A stretch of DNA of 64,000 nt from G963675935 sp963675935 (GTDB taxonomy: Bacteria > Planctomycetota > Planctomycetia > Pirellulales > Thermoguttaceae), in NCBI GenBank assembly GCA_963675935.2, contig CAXXPV010000004.1, positions 62,001-126,000 on the forward strand, written 5' to 3'. Below, piece after piece: positions 53,604 to 61,691 of this stretch (position 1 is its first letter; each line of letters opens with the position of its first letter). The position numbers and the translations under genes were made by a program. The notes under the pieces were generated by a model. It did not search any database, had not been told where the DNA came from, and worked only from the letters and a program-made list of their open reading frames with translations.

Positions 53604-53722
53604 GTTATGCTTCAGCACAATGCGGCAGAGCCGCAGCCAAACAGGCTGGAAGGTCTTCGGACTTAGGTTTTTGGACTTGGGTCTTCGTGCTAAGTCCTAA
53701 GCCCCAAGACCAAAGCCCATCC
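53604..53722. repeat. Palindromic repeat family D (second copy)
   Basis: GTTATGCTTCAGCACAATGC, GGCAGAGCCGCAGCCA, then the inverted pair GACTTGGGTCTTCGTGC/CTAAGCCCCAAGACC. The same modules as at 44521-44628 and 57776-57863. It lies between convergent genes. Confidence 0.7.
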
Positions 53723-53727
53723 CAGCG

Positions 53728-54300
53728 TCATTGTCCCGGCTCGCACGGCAGTTGGCGCGGATACGGCAACGGCAGCGACGGCGGCAACGGCTGGTCGTAG
53801 GTTTCCGCCCAGTCCTCACGCTCTTCCTCCGTCGCGTAGTAGCGCAGCCAAACCTCCGGGTCGCAGTTGGCGCCCGTGCAGTCCCAGTGCAGATAGTTGT
53901 TCGGCCAGTCGATCTTCTTTTCGCGAGCCGGCAGAATGTCGCGGAAAATCAGACAATACAACTCGCGGTCGTTCAGATGATCGGTGAAGTCCAAAACGAT
54001 TCGCTTCTGGTAGAGCTTGCGGACGACGTCCCACAGGATTTTGTGGAGATTTTCGTCCGAGAGCGATTCGGGACGAGGCGGCCTCAGTTCCGTCTCAAAC
54101 CACCGATAGATCGGCAGCACCGGCGCTTGTTCCCAGGCCAGCATGACGGCCAGGAATTCGTTTTCCGCGGCCAGCGAAAAATGCTGGACGTTCACGCGGC
54201 TGATCGACTCGTCGAAATAGCGATCCAGCTCGTCTCGCAGTTCGGCGTTGCGGAGCAACTGATCGACTTCGTCGGATTGCGGATGGCGCGAGTTCTGCAT
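53728..54300 (-). CDS. Soluble protein of unknown function
   Basis: A 190-residue protein beginning MQNSRHPQSDEVDQLLRNAE; upstream codons in the same frame lack a good start. It is acidic and mostly helical (ELRDELDRYFDESISRVNVQ, ENLHKILWDVVRKLYQKRIV) with a Pro-rich tail (PLPPSLPLPYPRQLP). There are no signal or membrane segments. The conserved-looking ILPAREKKIDWP and LHWDCTGANCDPEVW could be functional. I do not recognise the family. Confidence 0.75.
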   Translation of the reverse strand: MQNSRHPQSDEVDQLLRNAELRDELDRYFDESISRVNVQHFSLAAENEFLAVMLAWEQAPVLPIYRWFETELRPPRPESLSDENLHKILWDVVRKLYQKRIVLDFTDHLNDRELYCLIFRDILPAREKKIDWPNNYLHWDCTGANCDPEVWLRYYATEEEREDWAETYDQPLPPSLPLPYPRQLPCEPGQ

Positions 54301-54505
54301 GAATTCCACCGGTTCGGTTCTCGATGCCCCACAAGAATCGAGTGTAATCGGAATCGGCGGATTTTCCAAGGGTTTTCAATCCCTTGGAACGAATTCTTGA
54401 GCCGGTTTCTGCTGATGAAGCGTTAATTTCGATTCCTTCGCATCCTGTGGCCCGCGAAATCCGCACGATCGGAAAAGTCGAGGGTCATCAGGGCCGGTTT
54501 TGTAT

Positions 54506-54830
54506 TTACAGGGCACATTTCGATGGCCCTATGCCCCGCGCAACTTTACTCGTCCAGATGAACAGGAACGGCAGTGCGGGAATGACGTAGCGAGAATCGA
54601 CGGAGAAGCCTGTTCGACTGCTGACGAAGATCAGGATGGCAAAGAACGGCGCGAGCAGAATCATTTCATCGCGCCACCAGGCGGAAAATCGTTTCCCCTC
54701 GCCCTTTGGGAGAGGGGCAGGGGGTGAGGGCTTCTTATGCCGCCAATCAAACACCGTCACGCCAAGCGCCGGCAGCACGAGTCCCCCAAAGCCCAGCGGC
54801 TGGAACTTTCCCAGATGACGAACCCTCTCT
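54506..54830 (-). pseudogene. Fragment of a polytopic membrane glycosyltransferase
   Basis: About 105 codons with two membrane segments: VRHLGKFQPLGFGGLVLPAL and EMILLAPFFAILIFVSSRTG, followed by DSRYVIPALPFLFIWTSKVA. These look like the C-terminal helices of an ArnT/GT39-type protein. Between them sits a SPPAPLPKGEG stretch, the translation of a common CCCTCGCCCTTTGGGAG repeat. There is no start or full-length frame. It is best read as gene debris. Confidence 0.55.
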
Positions 54831-54832
54831 CC

Positions 54833-54884
54833 TCGTAAGTGGCCGGTTTTAACGCGCCCTTACGTGGCCGGTTTTACGCGCCCC
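54833..54884. repeat. Tandem repeat of ACGTGGCCGGTTTTAACGCG units
   Basis: About two copies of a 24-26 bp unit (TAAGTGGCCGGTTTTAACGC and TTACGTGGCCGGTTTTACGC). It lies at the junction of the two gene fragments and may mark a recombination joint. Confidence 0.6.
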
Positions 54885-55146
54885 GTGACAATTTTTGATC
54901 CGTGGAAAATCCCGGCGGGGTGTAGACGCACATCTTTCGCTTGCCCCCGGCGGCCTGCGTGTCATACTCGATGGTTTCCATCGAGCCATGCGGAGTTCCT
55001 TCGCGGCGCACGTCGAACCCGACCGACGGCGTGGGAAGCGAGACCGGCGCAAGATCGGCCACTCGCGACGGGATGGAGGGGAAGAAGAGGATCGAGATCA
55101 GAGCCAGCGTCGCAAGCCCAGCCGCAATGTAGAACAGCCGTTTCAT
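54874..55146 (-). pseudogene. N-terminal fragment of a secreted esterase
   Basis: About 90 codons beginning MKRLFYIAAGLATLALIS, a signal peptide, then FDVRREGTPHGSMETIEYD and GGKRKMCVYTPPGFSTDQK. The second part is the opening of secreted esterases of the XynZ/enterochelin-esterase type (RKMxVYTPPGY, normally followed by YPVLYLLHG). The frame ends within about six residues of this point, so the catalytic Ser, Asp and His are all missing. It abuts the tandem repeat at 54833-54884. Confidence 0.7.
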
Positions 55147-55327
55147 GGACGGTGGCTCCAAAACGGTGGCTATTGGCGATTCCCACGGACAACTCGAAAC
55201 AACAATGGCTCAACGCCAGAACATGTACGGCATTTACTGTAACGTCTTCACTGAATGGCAGTTGCGTCTATGTTGCCCAAACAGCCCAACGGGTTAGACG
55301 AAGCTTTACGTGGCGCCTGCCCACGCC

Positions 55328-56383
55328 TTACTCCTCGGTTTCCACGGAATCGTCCGGCGAAACAACCGTCACGTCCGTCTTCTGCCCGGATTGGAGTGAG
55401 ATGTTCTTGAACTCGATCCAGTGGTAGGGACGTACCTGCAACCGAAACTCCTTTATCGAGGACAATCGTAGATTGGGGAAAACGGCTGTGCCGGTGTCGC
55501 CACCTACGTTGTTGCCTATCGAAGTTACATGTTCGCTCCCATCGCTGGCCACCGCGACTAGCCGCTTCGTCCAGAGGCCCCAGGTGCGAGTTGACCTTAG
55601 GACGACCTGCGTTGTGTCTCCCGCGGCCGTTTCGTGAGACGTTGTTGCTTTGCCAAATGCCACGGTCCATTCCTGGCCATCTCGACTGAAAGTCGATACG
55701 CCGGCGATATCGGGTTTGCGACTTACCACCGTCTCCCATGCACCCATGCTGACGCCGACCCGTAGGTCGGTCGTTGGGGAAAATTTATCGAGCTTCGTGT
55801 AATACATCTTGTAGTAGTTTGGGGCAATGTTGCCGCGAGCATAAGTGTCTGCGCTAGCCGTGGGAGTGGACGGCGAGGAACCCGCTTTGCCTGCAATGGG
55901 CACACCGTAAGCATCCATATCGACGCTTGAGACAGCCTCCCACAAGCCGTCAATTGGATCACTGCAAGGGTTCGATAGTCGCCTACCACTGCCGGCAACC
56001 CATGACCGCGTGCCGCTAACCCACCAAGGCGAGCCGCTAACCCACCGTGGCGTTGTCGAGGAATTGATCCCACCAATCGGATCCGGTGATGCGTCGGCTG
56101 GCATATTCTCAAAGCGGACGAGAAATCCCAGTACCTTCTCGTCCGCGAGCACTCGCATGTGGCGAGTTTTTCGGGGTCGAAACGCACCAATCCGTGCGGC
56201 AGAACCATCCGGCTGCCACCACTGTGATTGTTTGGTTGGTGGGTAATATGTGATGCCCACCAGTTCAACCGTACCCCACGGCAGGCTACCAATGAAGGGA
56301 GGACCATCGGCGATAGATGCACCGGCTTGAGCGATACTACACAACAGGGCCAAGGCCAACACTCGGCATGGTTTTTTCAGCAT
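55328..56383 (-). CDS. Secreted protein of unknown function with a duplicated Trp-rich segment
   Basis: A 351-residue protein with AAAGGAGGATGTC before the ATG. Signal peptide about residues 1-24 (CRVLALALLCSIAQAGA). The middle has a short Trp/Ser/Gly repeat WVSGSPWWVSGTRSWVAG (about residues 112-130). The C-terminal part ends EFRLQVRPYHWIEFKNISLQ, a pattern that I associate with planctomycete regulatory or membrane-metalloprotease-linked proteins. It has no clear domain. It lies divergent from tRNA-Ser by about 150 bp. Confidence 0.7.
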   Translation of the reverse strand: MLKKPCRVLALALLCSIAQAGASIADGPPFIGSLPWGTVELVGITYYPPTKQSQWWQPDGSAARIGAFRPRKTRHMRVLADEKVLGFLVRFENMPADASPDPIGGINSSTTPRWVSGSPWWVSGTRSWVAGSGRRLSNPCSDPIDGLWEAVSSVDMDAYGVPIAGKAGSSPSTPTASADTYARGNIAPNYYKMYYTKLDKFSPTTDLRVGVSMGAWETVVSRKPDIAGVSTFSRDGQEWTVAFGKATTSHETAAGDTTQVVLRSTRTWGLWTKRLVAVASDGSEHVTSIGNNVGGDTGTAVFPNLRLSSIKEFRLQVRPYHWIEFKNISLQSGQKTDVTVVSPDDSVETEE

Positions 56384-56531
56384 GACATCCTCCTTTCGGC
56401 CCCGTTTCACCTGTCCTGGAACACAAGAGGAAGCACAAGCGGCGTTTACACGGTCAGCGATGGATTCAGGAGTGTTGGTTTGCTTTACTTCTCGTGCCGT
56501 TCTTGTTTGTGATGTATGTGCATCTCGAAAG

Positions 56532-56618
56532 CGGATGGGGAGAGATTCGAACTCCCGGTGGACTCTCGCCCACAGCGGTTTTCAAGACCGCCGCCTTAGA
56601 CCACTCGGCCACCCATCC
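56532..56618 (-). tRNA. tRNA-Ser (anticodon UGA)
   Basis: An 87-nt tRNA on the minus strand with acceptor GGATGGG pairing CCCATCC, discriminator G, and no encoded CCA. The anticodon arm is GCGGTCTTGAAAACCGC (loop CTTGAAA, anticodon TGA, Ser). There is a long variable arm (class II) and GTTCGAATC in the T arm. It reads UCA/UCG-type codons. A tyrosine-recombinase remnant lies about 540 bp away. Confidence 0.97.
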
Positions 56619-56839
56619 AAAACACTGAAAAACACGGTATATTGGCGTTGTTACTGGTTGTGCTATGTTGGCTTTTAATCGAAGTACACCTGCAAGCATA
56701 AGCCGGTTGGAAAACGCCAATGTCCACAACCAAAACTACCATATCGGCAAAGCCGCGCCCAGACTTCCCGCTTTTCCCACACGCCCGAGGTTGTTGGGCA
56801 AAAAGGTTCGCGGGAAACTTCACTACTTTGGTAAGTGAA

Positions 56840-57143
56840 GTGATAGGAAATTTGATTTTTCTACGATAGTGCTGATTCTATCCTAGATGATGGGTGTGTC
56901 AAGGTCGCCGGAAGGGTGGTTTGGCTATGGCCGGATCACACTTCCGGCGGCTCGATGAACGCGATGGCCCGCATCACGCCGCCACACTTCGGGCAGGCCA
57001 GCGGGTCAACCTCGTACACCCGCTTGATGGGCATGGCCCAGGTTTGGCTGCACCGGGCAGACGCCGCCTTCTGTTCCGCCCGGCAGACGGAACCTACTTT
57101 GCGACGCATGCCGCGCGACTTGTCAAATCAAATTTCCTATCAC
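56840..57143. repeat. Inverted repeat pair bounding recombined DNA
   Basis: GTGATAGGAAATTTGATTT (56840-56858) and its exact complement at 57125-57143 bound about 300 bp. TTTCCTATCACT is repeated once more just outside the right arm. Inside is the IS91-like remnant. The pair may be the ends of a defective element. Confidence 0.6.
56936..57063 (-). pseudogene. C-terminal remnant of an IS91/IS801-type transposase
   Basis: About 40 codons ending PIKRVYEVDPLACPKCGGVM followed by RAIAFIEPPEV and a stop. The CPxCG knuckle with the KRVYEVDPL lead-in is typical of the short C-terminal region of these transposases. No HUH catalytic part remains. It is bounded by the inverted repeat pair above. Confidence 0.65.
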
Positions 57144-57159
57144 TTTTCCTATCACTCGC

Positions 57160-57271
57160 GAGTGCCCACGATCTGCGCCGGAGTTTCGGCAGCCGATGGG
57201 CTAAGCGGGTTATGCCGGCGGTACTCCCAAAGCTGATGCGGCACGAAAGCATCGAAACCAGCATGGGTTAC
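57160..57271 (+). pseudogene. C-terminal remnant of a tyrosine recombinase (integrase)
   Basis: About 37 codons reading AHDLRRSFGSRWAKRVMPAV and LPKLMRHESIETSMGY. These are the HxxR box and the MRHxxxxTxxGY end of phage-type integrases. The catalytic Tyr is lost where the frame runs into the rpiB 3' end, and the N-terminal part is missing. It lies next to tRNA-Ser, a usual integration site. Confidence 0.7.
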
Positions 57272-57735
57272 CCGTTCTTTTCCCGCTCTCCTGCAACTTC
57301 CCGTTCGATCTCGCTGATTTTTTCGACGCGCCGGGCGTGACGGCCGCCCTCGAAGGGCGTGTTCAGCCATATCTCGACCATGCGGTCGATCAGCCGTTCG
57401 CCCAGCAGGTCGGCGGAAAGGCAAAGCACGTTCGCGTCGTTGTGGCGGCGGCTCAGTTCAGCGGTGATGTCGTCGTGGCAGGGCGCGGCCCGCACGCCGC
57501 GCACCTTGTTGGCCGCGATGCACATGCCCAGCCCGGTGCCGCACACGAGAATCCCGCGGTCGGCCTCGCCCCGGCTCACCCGGTGGGCAACGTCGAACGC
57601 GATGTCGGGATAATCGACCGCGTCGGCCGAGAAGGCGCCGACGTCGATCACCTCGTGACCCAACTGTTGAACCAGTTCGACGACTTTTTGACGAATGGCG
57701 AATCCGCGATGATCGGTTCCAATGGCGATGCGCAT
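57268..57735 (-). CDS. rpiB: Ribose 5-phosphate isomerase B
   Basis: A 155-residue isomerase of the RpiB/LacAB type that interconverts ribose 5-phosphate and ribulose 5-phosphate. Motifs: MRIAIGTDHRGFAIR (substrate-binding Asp/His), VDYPDIAFDVAH, GILVCGTGLGMCIAANK (catalytic Cys) and HNDANVLCLSADLLG. The C-terminal tail (IEREVAGEREKNG) overlaps the integrase remnant on the other strand, so the original 3' end may have been altered. It is followed upstream by a TsaC fusion gene. Confidence 0.96.
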   Translation of the reverse strand: MRIAIGTDHRGFAIRQKVVELVQQLGHEVIDVGAFSADAVDYPDIAFDVAHRVSRGEADRGILVCGTGLGMCIAANKVRGVRAAPCHDDITAELSRRHNDANVLCLSADLLGERLIDRMVEIWLNTPFEGGRHARRVEKISEIEREVAGEREKNG

Positions 57736-57775
57736 GATAGATATTGGGGGTCAGAGGTCAGAGGTTAGTTGTAGA

Positions 57776-57863
57776 TTATGCTTTAGCCTGACGCGGCGTA
57801 GCCGCAACCAATTGGGGCTTGGGTCTTGGGGCTTCGTGCCAAGACCTAAGACCCAAAGCCCCA
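57776..57863. repeat. Palindromic repeat family D (third copy)
   Basis: TATGCTTTAGCCTGACGCGG, then TTGGGGCTTGGGTCTTGGGG and inverted CCAAGACCTAAGACCCAAAG. The palindrome lies between two minus-strand genes. Confidence 0.75.
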
Positions 57864-57879
57864 TTGATCACAGACGTAT

Positions 57880-59010
57880 CTAGGGATCAGTAATTTGTAA
57901 TTCATTGACTCGCACTTCCAACTCCGCTCGAATTTTCTCCGCGCAGCAGCGGTAGCGTTCAACCGGCCCGCCGATCGGGTCGCACACGTCGCCGCCGTCG
58001 GCCGAAAGCACTTGGGTCCGTTCGGCGGCCGATGGCCACTTGGCCACGATCGCCTCGCGGTGGGCGCGAGTCATGGTGAAAATCGCGTCGGCGTGTCGCG
58101 TCAAAGGCTCGGTCAACGGTTGCGTCTCGTGGCCGCCGAGATCGAGGCCCCGTTCGGCCATCGCCTCGACCGCCTCCGACGCGGCACGGCCGCCCAACAT
58201 GGCGGAAATGCCGGCCGAAACGACCATAATGCCGCGATCCTCCAGTTCGTCGATCTTGCAGCCGACGCGCCGCGCCATCATGTCGCGGCAAAGCAACTCG
58301 GCCATTGGGCTGCGACACGTGTTGCCCGTGCATACGAACAACACCAGCAGACTGGACAGCCGCTGCATGGTACGCTCGGGCACGACGCCCACGCGAAGCA
58401 TTTCGCATCGCCCGCCCGCCACGCGAACAACCGACGACGGCTGGCCGAACCGGCACGGGCCGTCGTCGACCACAAGGTCGATCCGATCGCCGAAGGCTTC
58501 GACGATTTCTTTGGCCGTGACCGACTCGGGCATGCCCGCGCGGTTGGCGCTGGTCAACGTCAGCGGGCCGGACAACATTCGCAAGGCGTCGAGAACGATC
58601 GGATGCGCCGGCACGCGCAGGCCGATTGACTGCTGTGGCGAAACCGCAAGGCGAACCAACGGCGGCAGTTGGCGCACGAGGCTCTCGGGGTGTGTGTCGT
58701 CGACCACCAGCGTGACCGGACCCGGCCAGCATCGCCGGGCAAGCCGCCAGGCAAGACGGCACATGTCGGGCGCGTAGTCGCGGGCCTCGTCGGCGCTCTT
58801 GATGGCCAGGGTGAAGGGCTTGTCGGCTTGGCGTTTTTTCAGAATGCCGAGCCGCTCGACGGCGGCTTCATCCAAGGCGCTGGCTGCAAGGCCGTAGACG
58901 GTTTCGGTGGGCAGGGCGACCAGCCCGCCTTCCGCCAGGGTTTGCACGACGCGATGCACAACGTCGCGCCAATCCTCTGCGTTTTGCAGATCAATGACCA
59001 CCGGCGGCAT
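57880..59010 (-). CDS. TsaC/Sua5-type threonylcarbamoyl-AMP synthase fused to low-molecular-weight protein-tyrosine phosphatase
   Basis: A 376-residue fusion. Residues about 1-210 are YrdC/Sua5-like: GGLVALPTETVYGLAA, KKRQADKPFTLAI, LTSANRAGMPESVT, SSVVRVAGG. This domain makes threonylcarbamoyl-AMP for t6A in tRNA. Residues about 221-376 are an LMW phosphatase with the CX5R loop CTGNTCR (Cys227, Arg233), then SAGISAMLGGRAAS, and VCDPIGGPVERYRCCAEKI with the acid Asp. Both sites look complete. LMW phosphatases also act on low-molecular phosphates or arginine phosphate, so the substrate is not certain. The fusion is not the usual arrangement. Confidence 0.88.
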   Translation of the reverse strand: MPPVVIDLQNAEDWRDVVHRVVQTLAEGGLVALPTETVYGLAASALDEAAVERLGILKKRQADKPFTLAIKSADEARDYAPDMCRLAWRLARRCWPGPVTLVVDDTHPESLVRQLPPLVRLAVSPQQSIGLRVPAHPIVLDALRMLSGPLTLTSANRAGMPESVTAKEIVEAFGDRIDLVVDDGPCRFGQPSSVVRVAGGRCEMLRVGVVPERTMQRLSSLLVLFVCTGNTCRSPMAELLCRDMMARRVGCKIDELEDRGIMVVSAGISAMLGGRAASEAVEAMAERGLDLGGHETQPLTEPLTRHADAIFTMTRAHREAIVAKWPSAAERTQVLSADGGDVCDPIGGPVERYRCCAEKIRAELEVRVNELQITDP

Positions 59011-59118
59011 GTTTTTTCCCGTCAGCCTCGTTCGCGTTCCAAATCGCGTTTCTTAAAATTGCCCTAATGCCTTATTCTATCTATTCTTGCGTACATCCGT
59101 CAACCCGGCTGTCTATTG

Positions 59119-59257
59119 GTGTGCGGCCATTATTTCTGGCAAGATCGGTCATTCTGAACGCAGCGAAGAATCTCGCCCGTACCGCGAGGAAAACGAGATT
59201 CTTCGCTGCGCTCAGAATGACGGAATTGCCTATCTGCCAGAAAATATGGCCGCACAC
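59119..59257. mobile_element. MITE sharing its ends with the ISKra4-like element
   Basis: A 139-bp element with GTGTGCGGCCATTATTTCTG at the left and, inverted, GTGTGCGGCCATATTTTCTG at the right; the latter equals the left end of the insertion sequence at 38382. It is flanked by an 8-bp direct repeat GTCTATTG (59111-59118 and 59258-59265). The interior is a palindrome of the family A core (CATTCTGAACGCAGCGAAGA). It has no coding capacity. The resident ISKra4-like transposase is the obvious candidate to move it. Confidence 0.88.
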
Positions 59258-59263
59258 GTCTAT

Positions 59264-59398
59264 TGACCCTCGGAATAGCAATGCAACATTGGACCGTTTA
59301 GCCGGCGGGCTTGCCCGCCGCGTTTTGGGGCAACATCTCACGCGGCGAACAAGTTCGCCGGCTAAACGACAATGCAATACATTCCCGATGGTCAACAG
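59264..59398. repeat. Palindromic repeat family B, long form (second copy)
   Basis: Outer ends ATTGACCCTCGGAATAGCAA and, inverted, GTTGACCATCGGGAATGTAT, with inner arms GTTTAGCCGGCGGGCTTGCC and its complement. The left end overlaps the target duplication of the neighbouring MITE, so the MITE seems to have jumped into the edge of this repeat. Confidence 0.8.
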
Positions 59399-59431
59399 GC
59401 GATGTTCTCGAACATGGCCTGATGGCCGCGT

Positions 59432-59767
59432 CTACCGTGCCGCCGACATTTTCTGAATCTCCGGCCTGATTTGAGGAAGCCGCTCCTTGATGGTTCTCCA
59501 GACCAATTGGTGGTCTACCCCAAAATAAAAGTGGATGAGCTTGTCTCGCATTCCGGCCATTTCCCTCCAGGGAACGCCGGGCCAATTCCGCCGCATATCG
59601 TCGGGGATTTGCTTGGCGGCCTCGCCGATGACTTCCAGTTTGCGGATGACGGCGCTCACTGTCTTGTCGTCCGACTGAAATGTTTCCAAACTCATGCCCG
59701 TCGTGAACCTGTCGATGGCGTCGATAGCGGCCAGAATGTCTTTCAGGTACAGGGAATAGTCTCTCAT
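59432..59767 (-). CDS. hepT: HepT-like HEPN toxin (DUF86)
   Basis: A 111-residue HEPN-domain protein. The predicted RNase motif is RDKLIHFYFGVD, the Rx4-6H box, followed by the conserved D. The fold is helical (YLKDILAAIDAIDRFTTGM, IRKLEVIGEAAKQIPDDMRR). In HepT/MntA pairs the toxin is an RNase or becomes AMPylated by its partner. Its start overlaps the partner gene's end by 4 bp, so they are coupled. Confidence 0.88.
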   Translation of the reverse strand: MRDYSLYLKDILAAIDAIDRFTTGMSLETFQSDDKTVSAVIRKLEVIGEAAKQIPDDMRRNWPGVPWREMAGMRDKLIHFYFGVDHQLVWRTIKERLPQIRPEIQKMSAAR

Positions 59768-60054
59768 ACGGCCACGACCTCTCGAAGCACCTGTTCTCGA
59801 AGTTCTTCGCGAAGGGCCTGCTTGGAGACAACGTCCACCTTCCGCCGCAATTCTCCCTCAAGGTAAAGAGTCAGGCCCATCAGATCGAACAGATCGGCCC
59901 CTTCTTCAAACTCCACAAGCACGTCAATGTCGCTATCGTCGTTTTGCTCGCCGCGAGCAAAAGAGCCGAATAGCCCGAGTTCCCTTGCTTTATAAGAGGC
60001 CGCCGCGTAAGGTTTCAGGCCCCTGAGCTTCGCAAGAAGGTTTTCGGTATTCAT
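59764..60054 (-). CDS. mntA: MntA-like nucleotidyltransferase antitoxin
   Basis: A 96-residue minimal nucleotidyltransferase. The motif GSFARGEQNDDSDIDVLVEF contains the GSxxxG and DxD residues of the Pol-beta superfamily. In known pairs MntA transfers AMP to HepT and blocks it. It is translated first, and its last bases overlap hepT. Confidence 0.9.
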   Translation of the reverse strand: MNTENLLAKLRGLKPYAAASYKARELGLFGSFARGEQNDDSDIDVLVEFEEGADLFDLMGLTLYLEGELRRKVDVVSKQALREELREQVLREVVAV

Positions 60055-60134
60055 GGTTTGCGATCCCTAGCCCGATTGTTGTCGTCGACCACAAGTCTGG
60101 CCGTCCCGTAGTGGGCTGTCAAGTGGTGGAATCC

Positions 60135-61055
60135 TTACCCGATGTTCTCGAACATGGCGTCGACAAACGGATCGGCCTCGAACAGAGCGATGTCTTCGGC
60201 GCTCTCGCCGACGCCGATGTACTTGACCGGCAGCCCGACCTGCTTGCGAATGGCCACCACGACGCCGCCCTTGGCCGTGCCGTCGAGCTTGGCCAGCACT
60301 AGGCCCGTGCAGCGGACCGCGTCGGTGAAATGCCGGGCTTGGCTGATGCCGTTTTGGCCCGTCGTGGCGTCGAGCACGAGGAGGACTTCGTGCGGGGCGT
60401 CGGGAATCTGCTTGCCCAGCACGCGATGGATTTTCGACAACTCCTGCATCAGGCTTTGCTGCGTTTGCAGGCGGCCCGCGGTGTCGATGATGCAGACGTC
60501 GGCGTCGAGTTCCAGGGCCTTGGCAACCGCGCGATGAGCCACGCTGGCCGGATCGCTGCCCGACGGGCCAGTGACGATCTCGGCACCCAGCCGTTTTGCC
60601 CAAATGGTCAACTGCTCGACGGCCGCGGCGCGGAAGGTGTCGGCGGCGCCGAGAACCACTTTTTTGCCGTCTTCCGAAAACATCCTCGCCAGCTTGGCGA
60701 TCGACGTGGTTTTGCCGCAGCCGTTCACGCCGGCGACCATGATGACGGTTGGCCCGTTCTCGGCAAAGCGGATTGGCTCGGCGGGCTGGGCCATGAGCGT
60801 TTTGAGCTTTTTTTTGATTTCGTCGAGGATTTCCGCCATATCGACGACGCGGGCGCGGAACGCCGCGCCGATGTCATCGACGATCTCTTGCGCCGCATCG
60901 ACGCCCATGTCGGTTTTGACGAGCGTTTCGAACAGTTCGCTCAAGAAAGCGTCGTCGACCAGCCGGCCCTGCGATTTGAAGAGGTCGCGGATGTCGGTGT
61001 TCAGCAGTTGGGTGGTCTTCTTGAGACCCTGTTTCAGTTTGTCGAATAAACCCAT
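60135..61055 (-). CDS. ftsY: Signal recognition particle receptor FtsY
   Basis: A 306-residue SRP GTPase that docks SRP-ribosome complexes at the membrane. The N domain (about 1-95) and G domain follow, with GVNGCGKTTSIAKLARMF (P-loop), DTFRAAAVEQL, DTAGRLQTQQSL and AKLDGTAKGG. The acidic A domain found in enterobacterial FtsY is absent, so the protein is of the short type. nusB, ribH and rho are upstream on the same strand. Confidence 0.97.
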   Translation of the reverse strand: MGLFDKLKQGLKKTTQLLNTDIRDLFKSQGRLVDDAFLSELFETLVKTDMGVDAAQEIVDDIGAAFRARVVDMAEILDEIKKKLKTLMAQPAEPIRFAENGPTVIMVAGVNGCGKTTSIAKLARMFSEDGKKVVLGAADTFRAAAVEQLTIWAKRLGAEIVTGPSGSDPASVAHRAVAKALELDADVCIIDTAGRLQTQQSLMQELSKIHRVLGKQIPDAPHEVLLVLDATTGQNGISQARHFTDAVRCTGLVLAKLDGTAKGGVVVAIRKQVGLPVKYIGVGESAEDIALFEADPFVDAMFENIG

Positions 61056-61159
61056 GATGGCAATGTCGAATGACGAAATTCAAATGACGAAGGAAGGACG
61101 AAATCTAAATGTCGAAAACACCGTAGCCAACGTCTTCGACATTCGGATTTCGCCATTCC

Positions 61160-61609
61160 TCATTCATTCGTCATTTTGTTTTCGTCATTTGTCATTTTTT
61201 CAACCTTAGCCGTTTCCGCGTGCATTAGTTTATCGAGGATTCCGTTGACGAATTGCGACGACTGGGCGGAGCCGAACCGCTTGGCCAGCTCGACGGCCTC
61301 GTCGACGACGACCTTCGGCGGCGTGTCGGTGTGGAGCAGCTCGAAGGCGCCCAGCCGCAAAACGTTGCGGTCGGTCGCGGCCATGCGGCGCAGGCTCCAG
61401 TTCGCGGCGATCCGCTCGACCTCGGCGTCGATCTCCGTCCGATTCTTGCGCACACCGGCGACGAGTTCGCGGGCGAAGGTTCGCATGTCGTCGGCCCGCA
61501 GGCGGCGTTCGATGAAGCGTTCGCCCTCGATGGGGTTGGCACGCGGATTCAGATCGTCCTGGTAAAGGACTTGGAAGGCGACTTCTCTGGCTCGACTGCG
61601 GCGGAACAT
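61160..61609 (-). CDS. nusB: Transcription antitermination factor NusB
   Basis: A 149-residue all-helical RNA-binding protein that joins NusE on boxA in rRNA leaders. Typical segments: RRSRAREVAFQVLYQDDLNP, ANWSLRRMAATDRNVLRLGA, and PKVVVDEAVELAKRFGSAQS followed by QFVNGILDKL. The last 17 residues are charged and poorly conserved. The usual neighbour ribH lies 82 bp upstream on the same strand, as in many bacteria. Confidence 0.96.
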   Translation of the reverse strand: MFRRSRAREVAFQVLYQDDLNPRANPIEGERFIERRLRADDMRTFARELVAGVRKNRTEIDAEVERIAANWSLRRMAATDRNVLRLGAFELLHTDTPPKVVVDEAVELAKRFGSAQSSQFVNGILDKLMHAETAKVEKMTNDENKMTNE

Positions 61610-61691
61610 TTTTTTATTGGCTGGTGGTTCGTGGCTAGTGGTTAGTGTCGCATATTTCCGTCTTCAGCCGCTTGCGGCTTCGCACAAACCA

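Noticed and set aside
56466..56729. 87-codon frame containing VAEWSKAAVLKTAVGES
   Set aside because: It is the translation of tRNA-Ser, a well-known annotation artefact.
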